Assembly: GCF_001913155.1 (NCBI RefSeq)
Contig: NZ_CP018760.1
Coordinates: 2,914,001-2,978,000 of the forward strand
Direction: 5' to 3'
DNA: 64,000 nt
Source: Maribacter hydrothermalis
GTDB lineage: Bacteria; Bacteroidota; Bacteroidia; Flavobacteriales; Flavobacteriaceae
Below, one piece after another: positions 17,810 through 28,333 of the stretch. The notes under the pieces were generated by a model, which saw only the letters and a program-made list of their open reading frames with translations, was not told the origin of the DNA and ran no database searches. Position 1 is the first letter of the stretch, and each line of letters begins with the position of its first letter. The position numbers and the translations under genes were made by a program.

Positions 17810-19435
17810 TTGAAAAAACTACTTCCTATTTTACTTGTTCTTTTAACTGGTTGCGAACTCATGAAAGAGAAAGTTGACCTAATCATAGTAAATGCTACTA
17901 TATATACAGTAAATGATGAATTTGCCAAGGCAGAGGCTTTTGCAGTACATAATGGTAAGTTCATTGCTGTTGGTAGTACAGATGAAATTAGAGAAATATA
18001 TACCTCCGACCAATTAATAGATGCCGATGGCAGGGCAATAACGCCTGGCTTAATAGATGCGCACTGTCACTTCTATGGTTTAGGACTTAACCAACAATTA
18101 GTAAATTTAGTAGGAACTACAAGCTTTAAAGAAGTGTTAGAGCGTGTAAATGAGTTTCATACCCTTAACCCTAAAACGTTTATAAGAGGTCGTGGCTGGG
18201 ACCAAAATGACTGGGAAGTCAAAGAATTTCCAACAAAAATAGAATTAGATACCTTGTTTCCAGATATTCCTGTGGCATTAGAACGTGTTGATGGTCATGC
18301 TTATTTGGTGAATCAGAAAGCTTTAGACATGGCCGGCATAGATTGGAGTACAAAAGTGGAAGGTGGGGAAATTGTGAAGAAATGGGAAAATGGCTATTCT
18401 GGTATTACAGGGGTTTTAATCGATAACCCAATGGCACTTATAGATAAAATAATGCCATCGCCTACATTGGAAGATAAAATAAAAGCTTTAAAAGACGCAG
18501 AACGTATATGTTTGAACCACGGACTTACCACTGTTAACGATGCGGGCATCGATAGGAATACCATAGAACTTATTGATAGTTTACAGCAAGTAGGGGAATT
18601 ATCTATTAGAGTTTACGCTATGGTAAGTAATAACAAAGAAGATGTAGATCATTTTATTTACAAAGGCCCCGTAAAAACAGAACGACTAAATGTAAGATCT
18701 GTAAAGGTATATGGAGATGGTGCTCTTGGTTCTAGAGGTGCCGCTTTAAAAGAACCTTATAGTGATTTACCTGGACATTTTGGTGCAATGGTAACACCAG
18801 TTGATGAAATTGAGAAACTTGCTAATCGCTTAGCGCTTTCGGAATATCAAATGAATACGCATGCTATTGGCGATTCTGCAAATATTGCGGTATTACGTGC
18901 TTATAAAAAAGTCTTAAATGGTCAAGAAGATAGGCGTTGGAAAATAGAGCATGCGCAAATTTTAACCGAGGCTGATTTCGATTATTTTGAAGATGGTATT
19001 ATTCCTTCCGTACAGCCAACTCATGCAACGAGCGATATGTATTGGGCGGAAGATAGATTAGGTGATCGTGTTACAGGCGCGTATGCGTATAAAACACTTT
19101 TAGAAAAAGCAGGTATAGTGGCTTTAGGTACAGATTTTCCTGTAGAAGATGTGAGTCCGTTTTTAACATTCTATGCTGCTGTAGCTAGACAAGATACCAA
19201 GGGATATCCTCAAGGAGGATTTCAAATGGACCAAGCCTTAACAAGGGAAGAAACCCTTAAGGGAATGACCATTTGGGCAGCATATTCAAATTTTGAAGAA
19301 GATGAAAAAGGAAGTATTGAACCAGGAAAGTTTGCAGATTTTGTTATCTATGATAAAGATATGATGACGGTACCAGTAGAAGAGATTCCTACGATACGAG
19401 CTGAGCAAACATTTGTAAACGGAGTGGTTCGTTAA
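17810..19435 (+). CDS. YtcJ-like amidohydrolase, lipoprotein, TTG start
   Basis: A metal-dependent amidohydrolase of the YtcJ/Amidohydro_3 type. After a lipoprotein signal with lipobox LLTGC it has the beta-sandwich strand DLIIVNATIYTVND, the metal motif DAHCHFYGLG, the barrel segments VYGDGALGSRGAAL, MNTHAIGDSAN, KIEHAQIL and LGTDFPVEDVSP, and the closing sandwich GSIEPGKFADFVIYDKD. The start is a TTG; I choose 17810 (reads MKKLLPILLVLLTGC) over TTG 17777 because it gives a standard lipoprotein signal. About 541 residues, normal for the family. It should act on an amide or cyclic amide outside the inner membrane. A strong terminator follows. Confidence 0.83.
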   Translation: MKKLLPILLVLLTGCELMKEKVDLIIVNATIYTVNDEFAKAEAFAVHNGKFIAVGSTDEIREIYTSDQLIDADGRAITPGLIDAHCHFYGLGLNQQLVNLVGTTSFKEVLERVNEFHTLNPKTFIRGRGWDQNDWEVKEFPTKIELDTLFPDIPVALERVDGHAYLVNQKALDMAGIDWSTKVEGGEIVKKWENGYSGITGVLIDNPMALIDKIMPSPTLEDKIKALKDAERICLNHGLTTVNDAGIDRNTIELIDSLQQVGELSIRVYAMVSNNKEDVDHFIYKGPVKTERLNVRSVKVYGDGALGSRGAALKEPYSDLPGHFGAMVTPVDEIEKLANRLALSEYQMNTHAIGDSANIAVLRAYKKVLNGQEDRRWKIEHAQILTEADFDYFEDGIIPSVQPTHATSDMYWAEDRLGDRVTGAYAYKTLLEKAGIVALGTDFPVEDVSPFLTFYAAVARQDTKGYPQGGFQMDQALTREETLKGMTIWAAYSNFEEDEKGSIEPGKFADFVIYDKDMMTVPVEEIPTIRAEQTFVNGVVR

Positions 19436-19454
19436 AATAAATTACATTGTAAGT

Positions 19455-19488
19455 AAAAAGCCCCGGTCATGACCGGGGCTTTTTTTAA
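19455..19488. terminator. Bidirectional intrinsic terminator
   Basis: AAAAGCCCCGGTC and GACCGGGGCTTTT form a GC-rich stem with A and T runs on either side, between the convergent amidohydrolase and DUF2911 genes. It can serve both strands. Confidence 0.88.
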
Positions 19489-19504
19489 TATATCGAATTT
19501 TAAA

Positions 19505-20044
19505 TTACATTGTTATTGGAACCGCAACTCTTGTTTTGTCCCAACCCATTACTAAATGTGCTCCACCATCAACATCTTTAAAAGCAATAGAAAACTCTTC
19601 AAGCGATGCAGCATCGGAACCATTAGGTACGGTTACACGAGCAACATCAGAAGTTTCATCGTAGAAGTAAGAACCCCATTGGTTAAGATTTTTGTTCAAA
19701 ATTATAGTCCATTCCTCTTCTCCAGGAATAGTAAATAAAGCATATGTGCCTGCTTTTATATCCTTTCCGCCAAAATTAGCATCTTTGTAAAAAGTAATTT
19801 CAGGAGCTTCGTTAGCGCCAGTTCTCCATACTTTACCAGTTGGTGCCAGTTCGTCCATAGAACGACCTTTTAATTGCGGTCTTCCGTAAATAATACGTAC
19901 CGCCTTTTCAGAAACTTTATAATCTGTTGGGTAGGCAGCCATATCCATTGGGCTTTTGTCAATACCAGAAAACTCTTGTGCCGATACCGCAGAAGTTAAA
20001 ATTAAGGCTAACATTAATGTAGCAACTCTAAAAATTCTTTTCAT
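19505..20044 (-). CDS. DUF2911 domain protein, exported
   Basis: A 179-residue protein with a signal peptide (VATLMLALILTSAVSAQ, cleaved near 22) and one DUF2911 domain across the mature part. Family landmarks are IIYGRPQLKGR, VWRTGANEAPEITF, GTYALFTIPGEEEWTIILN and NQWGSYFYD. It is periplasmic or surface-exposed and beta-rich; the family has no proven biochemical role. It is transcribed alone, sharing the terminator at 19455 with the gene opposite. Confidence 0.87.
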   Translation of the reverse strand: MKRIFRVATLMLALILTSAVSAQEFSGIDKSPMDMAAYPTDYKVSEKAVRIIYGRPQLKGRSMDELAPTGKVWRTGANEAPEITFYKDANFGGKDIKAGTYALFTIPGEEEWTIILNKNLNQWGSYFYDETSDVARVTVPNGSDAASLEEFSIAFKDVDGGAHLVMGWDKTRVAVPITM

Positions 20045-20232
20045 AATAATTGTTTTGGTTAATTAAGTCATAAAACTAAGAAGTTCCTTACAGTCATGTT
20101 AATAAAAAGAAGTTAATTTTTAATTCATTACATAATTCAAAGTTGTTGAGACGATTTCTGCTAAAATTATTTTAATTTGAATCAATAATTAATTTTTTAG
20201 TTTAAATATGTAAGTATAATTAAGATATATGT

Positions 20233-20262
20233 TTGTTAATTGAAACAATATTTTAATATTTG
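20233..20262 (+). promoter_or_regulatory. Candidate asnB promoter
   Basis: TTG (20233-20235) and AATATTTG (20255-20262) are separated by 19 bases, matching the Bacteroidota -33/-7 layout with one mismatch in the -7 element. Predicted transcription start is about 20 bases before the asnB ATG. Confidence 0.5.
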
Positions 20263-20290
20263 TGTTCGAATTGATATAATTAATTAGATT

Positions 20291-21964
20291 ATGTGTGGAA
20301 TTGTATGTGCATTTGATGTTAAGGAAAGTACCGAAGTACTTAGGCCTCAACTTCTAGAAATGTCAAAGAAAATAAGACATAGAGGCCCAGATTGGAGTGG
20401 TATCTATGCAGACGAAAAAGCCATCTTAGCGCATGAGCGTTTGGCTATTGTAGATCCAGCTTCTGGTAAACAACCATTATTGAGTCCTAATGGAAAATTA
20501 GTATTAGCGGCCAATGGCGAAATATATAATCATAGAGAATTACGTAAGCAATTTGAAGGAAAGTATGAGTTTAAGACAGAGTCGGACTGTGAAGTAATAT
20601 TAGCGTTGTATCAAGAAAAAGGGGTTGATTTTTTAGATGAGATGAACGGTATTTTTGGTTTTACTATTTATGATGCTGAAAAAGATGAATATTTTGTAGC
20701 GCGTGACCATATGGGGATTATTCCTTTATATATGGGCTGGGATAAAAACGGAACATTCTATGTAGCTTCAGAATTAAAAGCTTTAGAAGGTACCTGTACT
20801 AAAATAGAGCTATTTCCTCCAGGGCATTATTTACATAGCTCAGACGGTGAATTGAAAAGATGGTACTCTAGAGATTGGATGGAATATGATGCGGTAAAGG
20901 ACAACGAAACAAGCATACAAGAAATAAAAGAAGCTTTAGAAGCAGCAGTTCATAGACAACTAATGTCTGATGTACCTTATGGTGTGTTGTTATCGGGTGG
21001 TTTAGATTCTTCGGTAACTTCTGCCATTGCAAAGAAATATGCCCAAAAACGTATTGAAAGTAATGATACGGCAGATGCTTGGTATCCGCAGTTGCATTCA
21101 TTTTCTGTGGGTCTGGATGGGTCTCCAGATTTAGCAGCCGCCCAAAAAGTAGCAAAACATATAGGAACAGTCCATCACGAAATAAAATTTACTATTCAAG
21201 AAGGTTTAGATGCAATTAAAGATGTGGTGTACAATCTAGAAACGTATGACATTACGACGATACGTGCTTCTACCCCTATGTATTTAATGGCTCGTGTAAT
21301 AAAATCTATGGGTATAAAAATGGTGCTCTCCGGTGAGGGTGCAGATGAGTTATTTGGTGGTTATTTATATTTTCATAAAGCGCCAAATGCTAAAGAATTC
21401 CATGAAGAAACAGTACGTAAATTAAGCAAACTACATATGTACGATTGTTTAAGAGCAAACAAATCACTGGCATCTTGGGGTATTGAGGGTAGGGTGCCTT
21501 TCTTAGATAAGGAATTTATGGATGTTGCCATGCGTATTAACCCTCAAGATAAAATGATAAATGGAGAGCGTATGGAGAAATGGGTTGTTCGTAAAGCTTT
21601 CGAAGATATGTTACCAGAAAGTGTAGCATGGAGACAAAAAGAACAATTTTCTGATGGAGTAGGGTATAGCTGGATCGATACGTTGAAAATAGTAGTGAAT
21701 GAAGAAGTAAGTGATGAGCAGTTGGCGAATGCTAAATTTAGATTCCCACTTCAAACCCCGACATCAAAAGAAGAATTTTACTATCGTTCTATATTCGAAG
21801 AGCATTTTCCGTCAGATGCGGCAGCTTTATGTGTACCACAAGAAGCTTCTGTTGCCTGTAGCACTCAAATTGCCTTAGAATGGGACGCGGCGTTTAAAAA
21901 CATGAACGATCCTTCTGGTAGAGCGGTAGCGAATGTACATTCAGATGCATATGTTAAACAATAG
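20291..21964 (+). CDS. asnB: Asparagine synthetase B (glutamine-hydrolysing)
   Basis: Makes asparagine from aspartate, glutamine and ATP in the cytoplasm. Cys2 after the initiator Met (MCGIVCAFD) is the N-terminal nucleophile of the class II glutaminase domain (about 1-190). The synthetase domain follows, with the PP-loop LSGGLDSS (about 234-241), LSGEGADELFGGY and WGIEGRVPFLD. At 557 residues it matches the E. coli AsnB type (554). It is monocistronic, with its own promoter candidate and a terminator at 21996. Confidence 0.96.
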   Translation: MCGIVCAFDVKESTEVLRPQLLEMSKKIRHRGPDWSGIYADEKAILAHERLAIVDPASGKQPLLSPNGKLVLAANGEIYNHRELRKQFEGKYEFKTESDCEVILALYQEKGVDFLDEMNGIFGFTIYDAEKDEYFVARDHMGIIPLYMGWDKNGTFYVASELKALEGTCTKIELFPPGHYLHSSDGELKRWYSRDWMEYDAVKDNETSIQEIKEALEAAVHRQLMSDVPYGVLLSGGLDSSVTSAIAKKYAQKRIESNDTADAWYPQLHSFSVGLDGSPDLAAAQKVAKHIGTVHHEIKFTIQEGLDAIKDVVYNLETYDITTIRASTPMYLMARVIKSMGIKMVLSGEGADELFGGYLYFHKAPNAKEFHEETVRKLSKLHMYDCLRANKSLASWGIEGRVPFLDKEFMDVAMRINPQDKMINGERMEKWVVRKAFEDMLPESVAWRQKEQFSDGVGYSWIDTLKIVVNEEVSDEQLANAKFRFPLQTPTSKEEFYYRSIFEEHFPSDAAALCVPQEASVACSTQIALEWDAAFKNMNDPSGRAVANVHSDAYVKQ

Positions 21965-21995
21965 GGTTTGAATTAGTCAGTATATCTATTGTAAA

Positions 21996-22030
21996 AACCC
22001 CGTCTATTCTGTAGACGGGGTTACTTTTTT
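21996..22030 (+). terminator. Intrinsic terminator of asnB
   Basis: AACCCCGTCTA pairs with TAGACGGGGTT (11 bp) around a small loop, followed by T-rich sequence. It may also act for the convergent csbD gene. Confidence 0.85.
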
Positions 22031-22045
22031 TAATTTGTTATCAGA

Positions 22046-22231
22046 CTACATGTCGTCAATCATTTGCTTTAACTTTTCTTTGGATTCTCCAGTTTTTTCT
22101 TGAATTCTTCCTAAAAGTTCATCAGATTTTCCTTCGGCGTACTTAAGGTCATCATCTGTTAAGTCACCGTACTTTTGCTTAAGTTTTCCTTTAGCTATAT
22201 TCCATTTGCCTTTAAATTGTTCTTCATTCAT
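22046..22231 (-). CDS. CsbD family stress protein
   Basis: A 61-residue, highly charged helical protein of the CsbD family. It starts MNEEQFKGKWNIAKGKLKQ, the canonical opening, and continues KYGDLTDDDL and GRIQEKTGESKEKL. Such proteins are general-stress or osmotic-stress inducible; the molecular role is unknown. It is cytoplasmic, without signal or membrane segment, and has its own transcription unit opposite asnB. Confidence 0.9.
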   Translation of the reverse strand: MNEEQFKGKWNIAKGKLKQKYGDLTDDDLKYAEGKSDELLGRIQEKTGESKEKLKQMIDDM

Positions 22232-24593
<2,362 letters not shown>

Positions 24594-24612
24594 AAAACAC
24601 CACTTACACAAC

Positions 24613-24642
24613 AAAAACCTGCGCCTACAGCGCAGGTTTTTT
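24613..24642 (+). terminator. Intrinsic terminator of gyrB
   Basis: AAAAACCTGCGC pairs with GCGCAGGTTTTT around loop CTACA, ending in T residues, 20 bp after the gyrB stop. Confidence 0.87.
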
Positions 24643-24664
24643 AGTTTTAAACAAAATTACGATC

Positions 24665-25681
24665 ATGAAAAATTTTCTTACTACTTTGTTTTTAGGTGCA
24701 AGTTTATTGGTAACAGCGCAAGCAGATTTTAATAATGTTCTTGCAGCTGGGGTAGAAGATGCTGAAAAATTTACTGCTTCTTACATGGAGCCTCTCTCAG
24801 AAAGTGTCATATATAATATTTCTACTGGCTGGTATAATACCGCAGATGCAAAACCATTGGGCGGATTCGAAATTTCTATTATCGGTAATATTACCGGATT
24901 TAAGAATAAGGACGATAAAAAGACTTTTATTCTAGATCCTAATGAATATGAGAACTTAGACTTTGTCCAAAATCCGGGTGTTGCTAGAGAAGTATCCACG
25001 GCACTAGGTGATATTTCTGGTACGGAGGTATATGTAGAGGGCGAGGTATTGGGGGTAACGGTTCGTGAAACTTTTGAACTGCCATCAGGATTAGCGGGTG
25101 AAGATCTAAATTTTGTACCCACTGGTTACGTACAGGCCAGTGTTGGTTTAATTAAAGGCACAGAGTTAAAGGCAAGATTTTTGCCGAAAATACAGTATGA
25201 AGACGCATCCATAGGGCTAATTGGCTTCGGTATTCAGCACGATTTTACGAAGTTACTGCCAGCTGATAAAATTTTACCTGTTGCAATTTCTGCTGTTATA
25301 GGGTATACGAATATTAATGGAGATTATGATTTAACCAATGCAAAACTAATCGATGGTGAAGATCAGCGAATAGAAGCTGAGGTTACTAGCTGGGCATTTG
25401 GTGCGGTTGTATCTACAAAATTACCGATAATTAATTTTTATGGAGGAGTTAATTACATAACAGGGAAATCGGTTACAGATGTTTTAGGAACCTACAGAGT
25501 AACTAGCGGGCCATTTGCATCTGATACTTATGTTGATCCTTTTTCCATTACTAAAAAGGTAAATGGCGTAACTGGAACTTTGGGAGCTAAACTTAAATTA
25601 GGGTTCTTTAGATTGAATGCAGAATATAATTTGGGAGAATTTAATACAGCCACAGTAGGCGTTAACTTTGGTTTTAGGTAA
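24665..25681 (+). CDS. DUF6588 family outer-membrane protein
   Basis: A 338-residue exported protein. The signal peptide is MKNFLTTLFLGASLLVTAQ. The mature protein opens ADFNNVLAAGVEDAEKFTASYMEPLSESVIYNISTGW-like sequence typical of DUF6588 proteins of flavobacteria. It is beta-rich with alternating hydrophobic residues and a C-terminal strand TATVGVNFGFR, pointing to an outer-membrane barrel. The function is unknown. It starts 20 bases after the gyrB terminator, so its promoter must be very short or lie within the terminator region, or expression depends on readthrough. Confidence 0.78.
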   Translation: MKNFLTTLFLGASLLVTAQADFNNVLAAGVEDAEKFTASYMEPLSESVIYNISTGWYNTADAKPLGGFEISIIGNITGFKNKDDKKTFILDPNEYENLDFVQNPGVAREVSTALGDISGTEVYVEGEVLGVTVRETFELPSGLAGEDLNFVPTGYVQASVGLIKGTELKARFLPKIQYEDASIGLIGFGIQHDFTKLLPADKILPVAISAVIGYTNINGDYDLTNAKLIDGEDQRIEAEVTSWAFGAVVSTKLPIINFYGGVNYITGKSVTDVLGTYRVTSGPFASDTYVDPFSITKKVNGVTGTLGAKLKLGFFRLNAEYNLGEFNTATVGVNFGFR

Positions 25682-25761
25682 AAAAGGATAGTGTGGATAT
25701 TACATAGTAAAGTAAGATGTTTAGAGAAACTACTTAATTTGTAAAATATATAAATTGCTAA

Positions 25762-25809
25762 ACTGAGTTTTAACTTGATCTTGAGTTTGTTTTTTGGACT
25801 TATACTTGT
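25762..25809. repeat. Degenerate 6-bp-period array, about 8 units
   Basis: Eight consecutive hexamers carry a shared core near (C/T)TTG: ACTGAG, TTTTAA, CTTGAT, CTTGAG, TTTGTT, TTTTGG, ACTTAT, ACTTGT. The array lies between the convergent DUF6588 and small lipoprotein genes. It resembles the array at 34891. AT-rich chance periodicity is possible. Confidence 0.4.
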
Positions 25810-25860
25810 TTCTAGAATTATATATTTTAACCAATAATCAACAGATAAATTGATATAAAT

Positions 25861-25895
25861 AAAAAAGACTGCCCGGATTGCTCCGAACAGACTTT
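25861..25895. terminator. Terminator between convergent genes
   Basis: AAAAAGACTG and CAGACTTTTT pair, with an inner CGGA/TCCG stem separated by a 2+2 mismatch; A and T runs flank it. It sits 25 bp after the minus-strand lipoprotein stop and can act on both strands. Confidence 0.7.
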
Positions 25896-25919
25896 TTCCC
25901 ATGGCCCTGTTAAAATCGT

Positions 25920-26297
25920 TTATTCCCTAGTGGCTAATGTAGCCCCGTCTTTATTCCTAAGAAAATAATGATCTTCTAGGCTTTGAATAGTAATGTAATT
26001 ATTGGCTTTTCCCTCAACGCCTCTATACTCTATGGTATAAAGGTCACCTTGTTTAGACCAGTTGAAATCTGTCTTTAGGGTAATGGTGTTGCCTTCTATC
26101 TCATGATATCTACCTAAATAAACGTCATTGAAAATCCATTCTTTTCGAATCGATTGTTTAGCAGTATTTTCTGTAGTAATAATTTTTGATTGTGACCATA
26201 TCCCAATTATGGGATCAGTATTCTGTTCTATTCTGGAACAGTTTGCAAGTAAAACTATGGCGCAAATAGCCACCAAAGAGAATAACTTTTTAGTCAT
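25920..26297 (-). CDS. Small lipoprotein, lipocalin-like
   Basis: A 125-residue protein with a lipoprotein signal (LVAICAIVLLANC, lipid Cys20). The mature part is beta-rich and starts IIGIWSQSKIIT, reminiscent of the GxW opening of lipocalin-like domains in Bacteroidota lipoproteins. It continues KEWIFNDVYLGRY and YTIEYRGVEGKANNYITIQSL. It should be anchored to the periplasmic side of a membrane. No partner gene is evident; its terminator at 25861 is shared with the gene opposite. The function is unknown. Confidence 0.68.
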   Translation of the reverse strand: MTKKLFSLVAICAIVLLANCSRIEQNTDPIIGIWSQSKIITTENTAKQSIRKEWIFNDVYLGRYHEIEGNTITLKTDFNWSKQGDLYTIEYRGVEGKANNYITIQSLEDHYFLRNKDGATLATRE

Positions 26298-26510
26298 AAG
26301 TAGGTTAATTTAATTTTGGATTTGGGATCCATAATAAATAACGTGACGACTTTTGTGTTATTATTTAAATTCGATGTATGGTAACTAATTTCCGATATCT
26401 TCGTTAAAGTGTCATTTTTTTTAACAGCCGATGCATTTAATCGATGTTTTTAAAGTTTGATCAGGGTAATAAAATAAGATGTTCTAGATGAATTTTCCTC
26501 AAGAAATTCC

Positions 26511-26518
26511 TATTTTTG
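26511..26518 (+). promoter_or_regulatory. Candidate mdh -7 element
   Basis: TATTTTTG fits TAnnTTTG, 71 bp before the mdh start; the -33 position has no clear TTG. Confidence 0.3.
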
Positions 26519-26589
26519 AAATGAAAACTCAATAAATATAGAATGGGTAATTCCATTTTGTAAATAATAATTCGTTAAAACATAAATAC

Positions 26590-27516
26590 ATGAAAGTTAC
26601 AGTAGTTGGTGCAGGAGCAGTAGGTGCTAGTTGTGCAGAGTACATTGCTATTAAAGATTTTGCATCTGAAGTAGTAATTTTAGATATTAAAGAAGGATAT
26701 GCTGAAGGCAAAGCAATGGATTTGATGCAGACCGCATCATTAATGGGTTTTGATACTAAAATTACCGGTAGTACAAATGATTATGGAAAAACTGCTGATA
26801 GCCATATAGCCGTAATCACCTCTGGTATACCTAGAAAACCAGGGATGACTAGGGAAGAACTAATAGGTATTAATGCAGGTATCGTAAAAACAGTATCTAG
26901 TAACTTATTAAAACATTCGCCAAATGTTATCATCATAGTAGTTAGTAACCCAATGGACACCATGACTTATTTAGTACATAAAACTACGGGTATACCTAAA
27001 AATAGAATTATTGGTATGGGTGGTGCTTTGGATAGTGCAAGATTTAAATATCGTTTAGCTGAAGCTATGGAAGCTCCTATTTCCGATATTGATGGTATGG
27101 TAATTGGTGGACATAGTGATACCGGTATGGTGCCATTAACATCACATGCTACAAGAAATAGTATTCGTGTTTCAGAATTTTTATCTGAAAATAGATTACA
27201 ACAAGTTGCAGAGGATACTAAGGTAGGCGGTGCAACTTTAACGAAATTGTTAGGAACTAGTGCATGGTATGCACCAGGTGCGGCAGTTTCTTCAATGGTA
27301 CAGGCAATTGCATGTGACCAAAAGAAAATGTTTCCATGTTCTACAATGTTAGATGGTGAATACGGTTTAAAAGATATTTGCATTGGTGTTCCAGTACTAT
27401 TAGGAAAAGATGGAATAGAGAAAATAATTGATATTCCATTAAGCGATGCTGAAAAAGCTAAAATGAAAGAAAGTGCTGAAGGCGTTTCTAAAACAAACGG
27501 ACTTTTAGAGTTATAG
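26590..27516 (+). CDS. mdh: Malate dehydrogenase (LDH-like class)
   Basis: Cytoplasmic NAD-dependent oxidation of malate to oxaloacetate in the TCA cycle. The Rossmann motif is GAGAVGASCAE at about 7-17, with D at the end of strand 2 (VVILDIKEG) for NAD binding. The mobile loop region SGIPRKPGMTREELIGINA holds the two substrate arginines that mark malate rather than lactate use. The catalytic histidine lies in GGHSDTGMVPLTSHA. The 308-residue length matches the family. It is flanked by its own promoter candidate and a 20-bp perfect terminator, so it is monocistronic. Confidence 0.96.
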   Translation: MKVTVVGAGAVGASCAEYIAIKDFASEVVILDIKEGYAEGKAMDLMQTASLMGFDTKITGSTNDYGKTADSHIAVITSGIPRKPGMTREELIGINAGIVKTVSSNLLKHSPNVIIIVVSNPMDTMTYLVHKTTGIPKNRIIGMGGALDSARFKYRLAEAMEAPISDIDGMVIGGHSDTGMVPLTSHATRNSIRVSEFLSENRLQQVAEDTKVGGATLTKLLGTSAWYAPGAAVSSMVQAIACDQKKMFPCSTMLDGEYGLKDICIGVPVLLGKDGIEKIIDIPLSDAEKAKMKESAEGVSKTNGLLEL

Positions 27517-27531
27517 TACTCTCAAATACAC

Positions 27532-27576
27532 AATAAATAAAACCTTTATAGTTCAACTATAAAGGTTTTATTTATT
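27532..27576 (+). terminator. Strong intrinsic terminator of mdh
   Basis: A perfect 20-bp stem (27532-27551 with 27557-27576) around loop TTCAA, with the T-rich end in the stem itself. It insulates the following leader gene and secDF from mdh transcription. Confidence 0.87.
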
Positions 27577-27640
27577 TAAGAAGTTGAACTTAGGAAATAT
27601 ATAATGTAAAAAATAAACGAACTAGTATAATCTTTATTTT

Positions 27641-27648
27641 TATATTTG
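27641..27648 (+). promoter_or_regulatory. Candidate -7 element of the secDF leader operon
   Basis: TATATTTG is an exact TAnnTTTG match between the mdh terminator and the leader gene. It ends only 4 bases before the ATG, so transcription would begin at or beside the start codon (leaderless or nearly so). No good -33 TTG is seen. Confidence 0.38.
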
Positions 27649-27652
27649 CCGC

Positions 27653-28270
27653 ATGAATGCAAAATGGTGCGTAAGTACTTTATTTATTATTCTAGCCTTA
27701 TTTGGGCTAAGTCAAGAGCAAAAGAAAGCCTCTAATCAACAAATTTTATTACAATTTGCAGATGTAGAGTTGGCTTCAAAAGCTGCCCATGATGAGGTTT
27801 TGGCAGTGATTACCAAGAAATTAGAAGTCTTAGGTGTTGATGCAATTGAAGTTATAGAAAATGACGGTGCACAATTAAGTATACGTTATTATAGTGATGT
27901 TGATGCTATTAGCGTAAAAGAATTCCTTTCTAAAGAAAATGCGCTGTCACTAACAATCGATGATGAATTTCCTGCAGATTCTCCAAAAGAACAACTTCCA
28001 GAAAAGTATAACTTAGTAGTATCTGACCTACTTCAGCAAATTGATAATTGCATTGCATTAAACGCAACTCTTGTTGTAGTTCAAAAGCAAGACGATAATA
28101 CATTTGCTTATCCAGTATTACTACAGTTTAATAACACCCTAGTTTTTGAACAAGATGTTTTTTCAGATAAAGCTTATAAGATTTATAGCAATATTGCACT
28201 AGCAATAGATAATACTTCACAAATAATTCCGGAAGTAAGGGCTGGACCTTACACTTCTGGAAATAGCTAA
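27653..28270 (+). CDS. Exported leader protein upstream of secDF with C-terminal RAGP arrest-like motif
   Basis: A 205-residue protein of no family I recognise. The signal peptide is about 1-20 (STLFIILALFGLS). Residues 45-100 (KKLEVLGVDAIEVI, DGAQLSIRYYSDVD, FLSKENALSL) resemble in pattern the P1 region of the downstream SecD (RIDGFGVTQPNI, SGRILVELPGARD, LLSSTAQLEF). The C-terminus reads IIPEVRAGPYTSGNS; R196-A197-G198-P199 equals the SecM arrest core. The gene lies 112 bases upstream of secDF with no terminator or obvious promoter between. The architecture (exported peptide, late RAGP, Sec gene downstream) suggests a translation-arrest sensor of SecDF activity; this is inference. An alternative is a simple secreted accessory protein. 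Confidence 0.72.
   Translation: MNAKWCVSTLFIILALFGLSQEQKKASNQQILLQFADVELASKAAHDEVLAVITKKLEVLGVDAIEVIENDGAQLSIRYYSDVDAISVKEFLSKENALSLTIDDEFPADSPKEQLPEKYNLVVSDLLQQIDNCIALNATLVVVQKQDDNTFAYPVLLQFNNTLVFEQDVFSDKAYKIYSNIALAIDNTSQIIPEVRAGPYTSGNS
28229..28260 (+). promoter_or_regulatory. RNA hairpin over the arrest-motif codons of the secDF leader
   Basis: GTAAGG (28235-28240) pairs with CCTTAC (28247-28252) around GCTGGA. The stem is extended by CCGGAA (28229-28234) with TTCTGG (28255-28260, one G-T pair) after a 2-base bulge. It spans the codons for VRAGPY. The segments can pair alternatively with the hairpin at 28295. Confidence 0.45.
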
Positions 28271-28294
28271 TTTCCAATAAAAATATATCTAAAG

Positions 28295-28333
28295 TATGTA
28301 AGCACTTTGATGATAACTCATGTGCCTTACATA
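28295..28333 (+). promoter_or_regulatory. RNA hairpin in the leader-secDF spacer
   Basis: TATGTAAGCAC (28295-28305) pairs with GTGCCTTACATA (28322-28333) with one bulged C and a 16-base loop. No U-run follows, so it is not a standard terminator. Its arms repeat the GTAAG and CTTAC words of the hairpin at 28229, allowing exclusive alternative pairings. Confidence 0.5.

Noticed and set aside
28295..28333. Hairpin before secDF as an intrinsic terminator of the leader gene
   Set aside because: The stem is AT-rich with a bulge and a 16-base loop, and no U-run follows.
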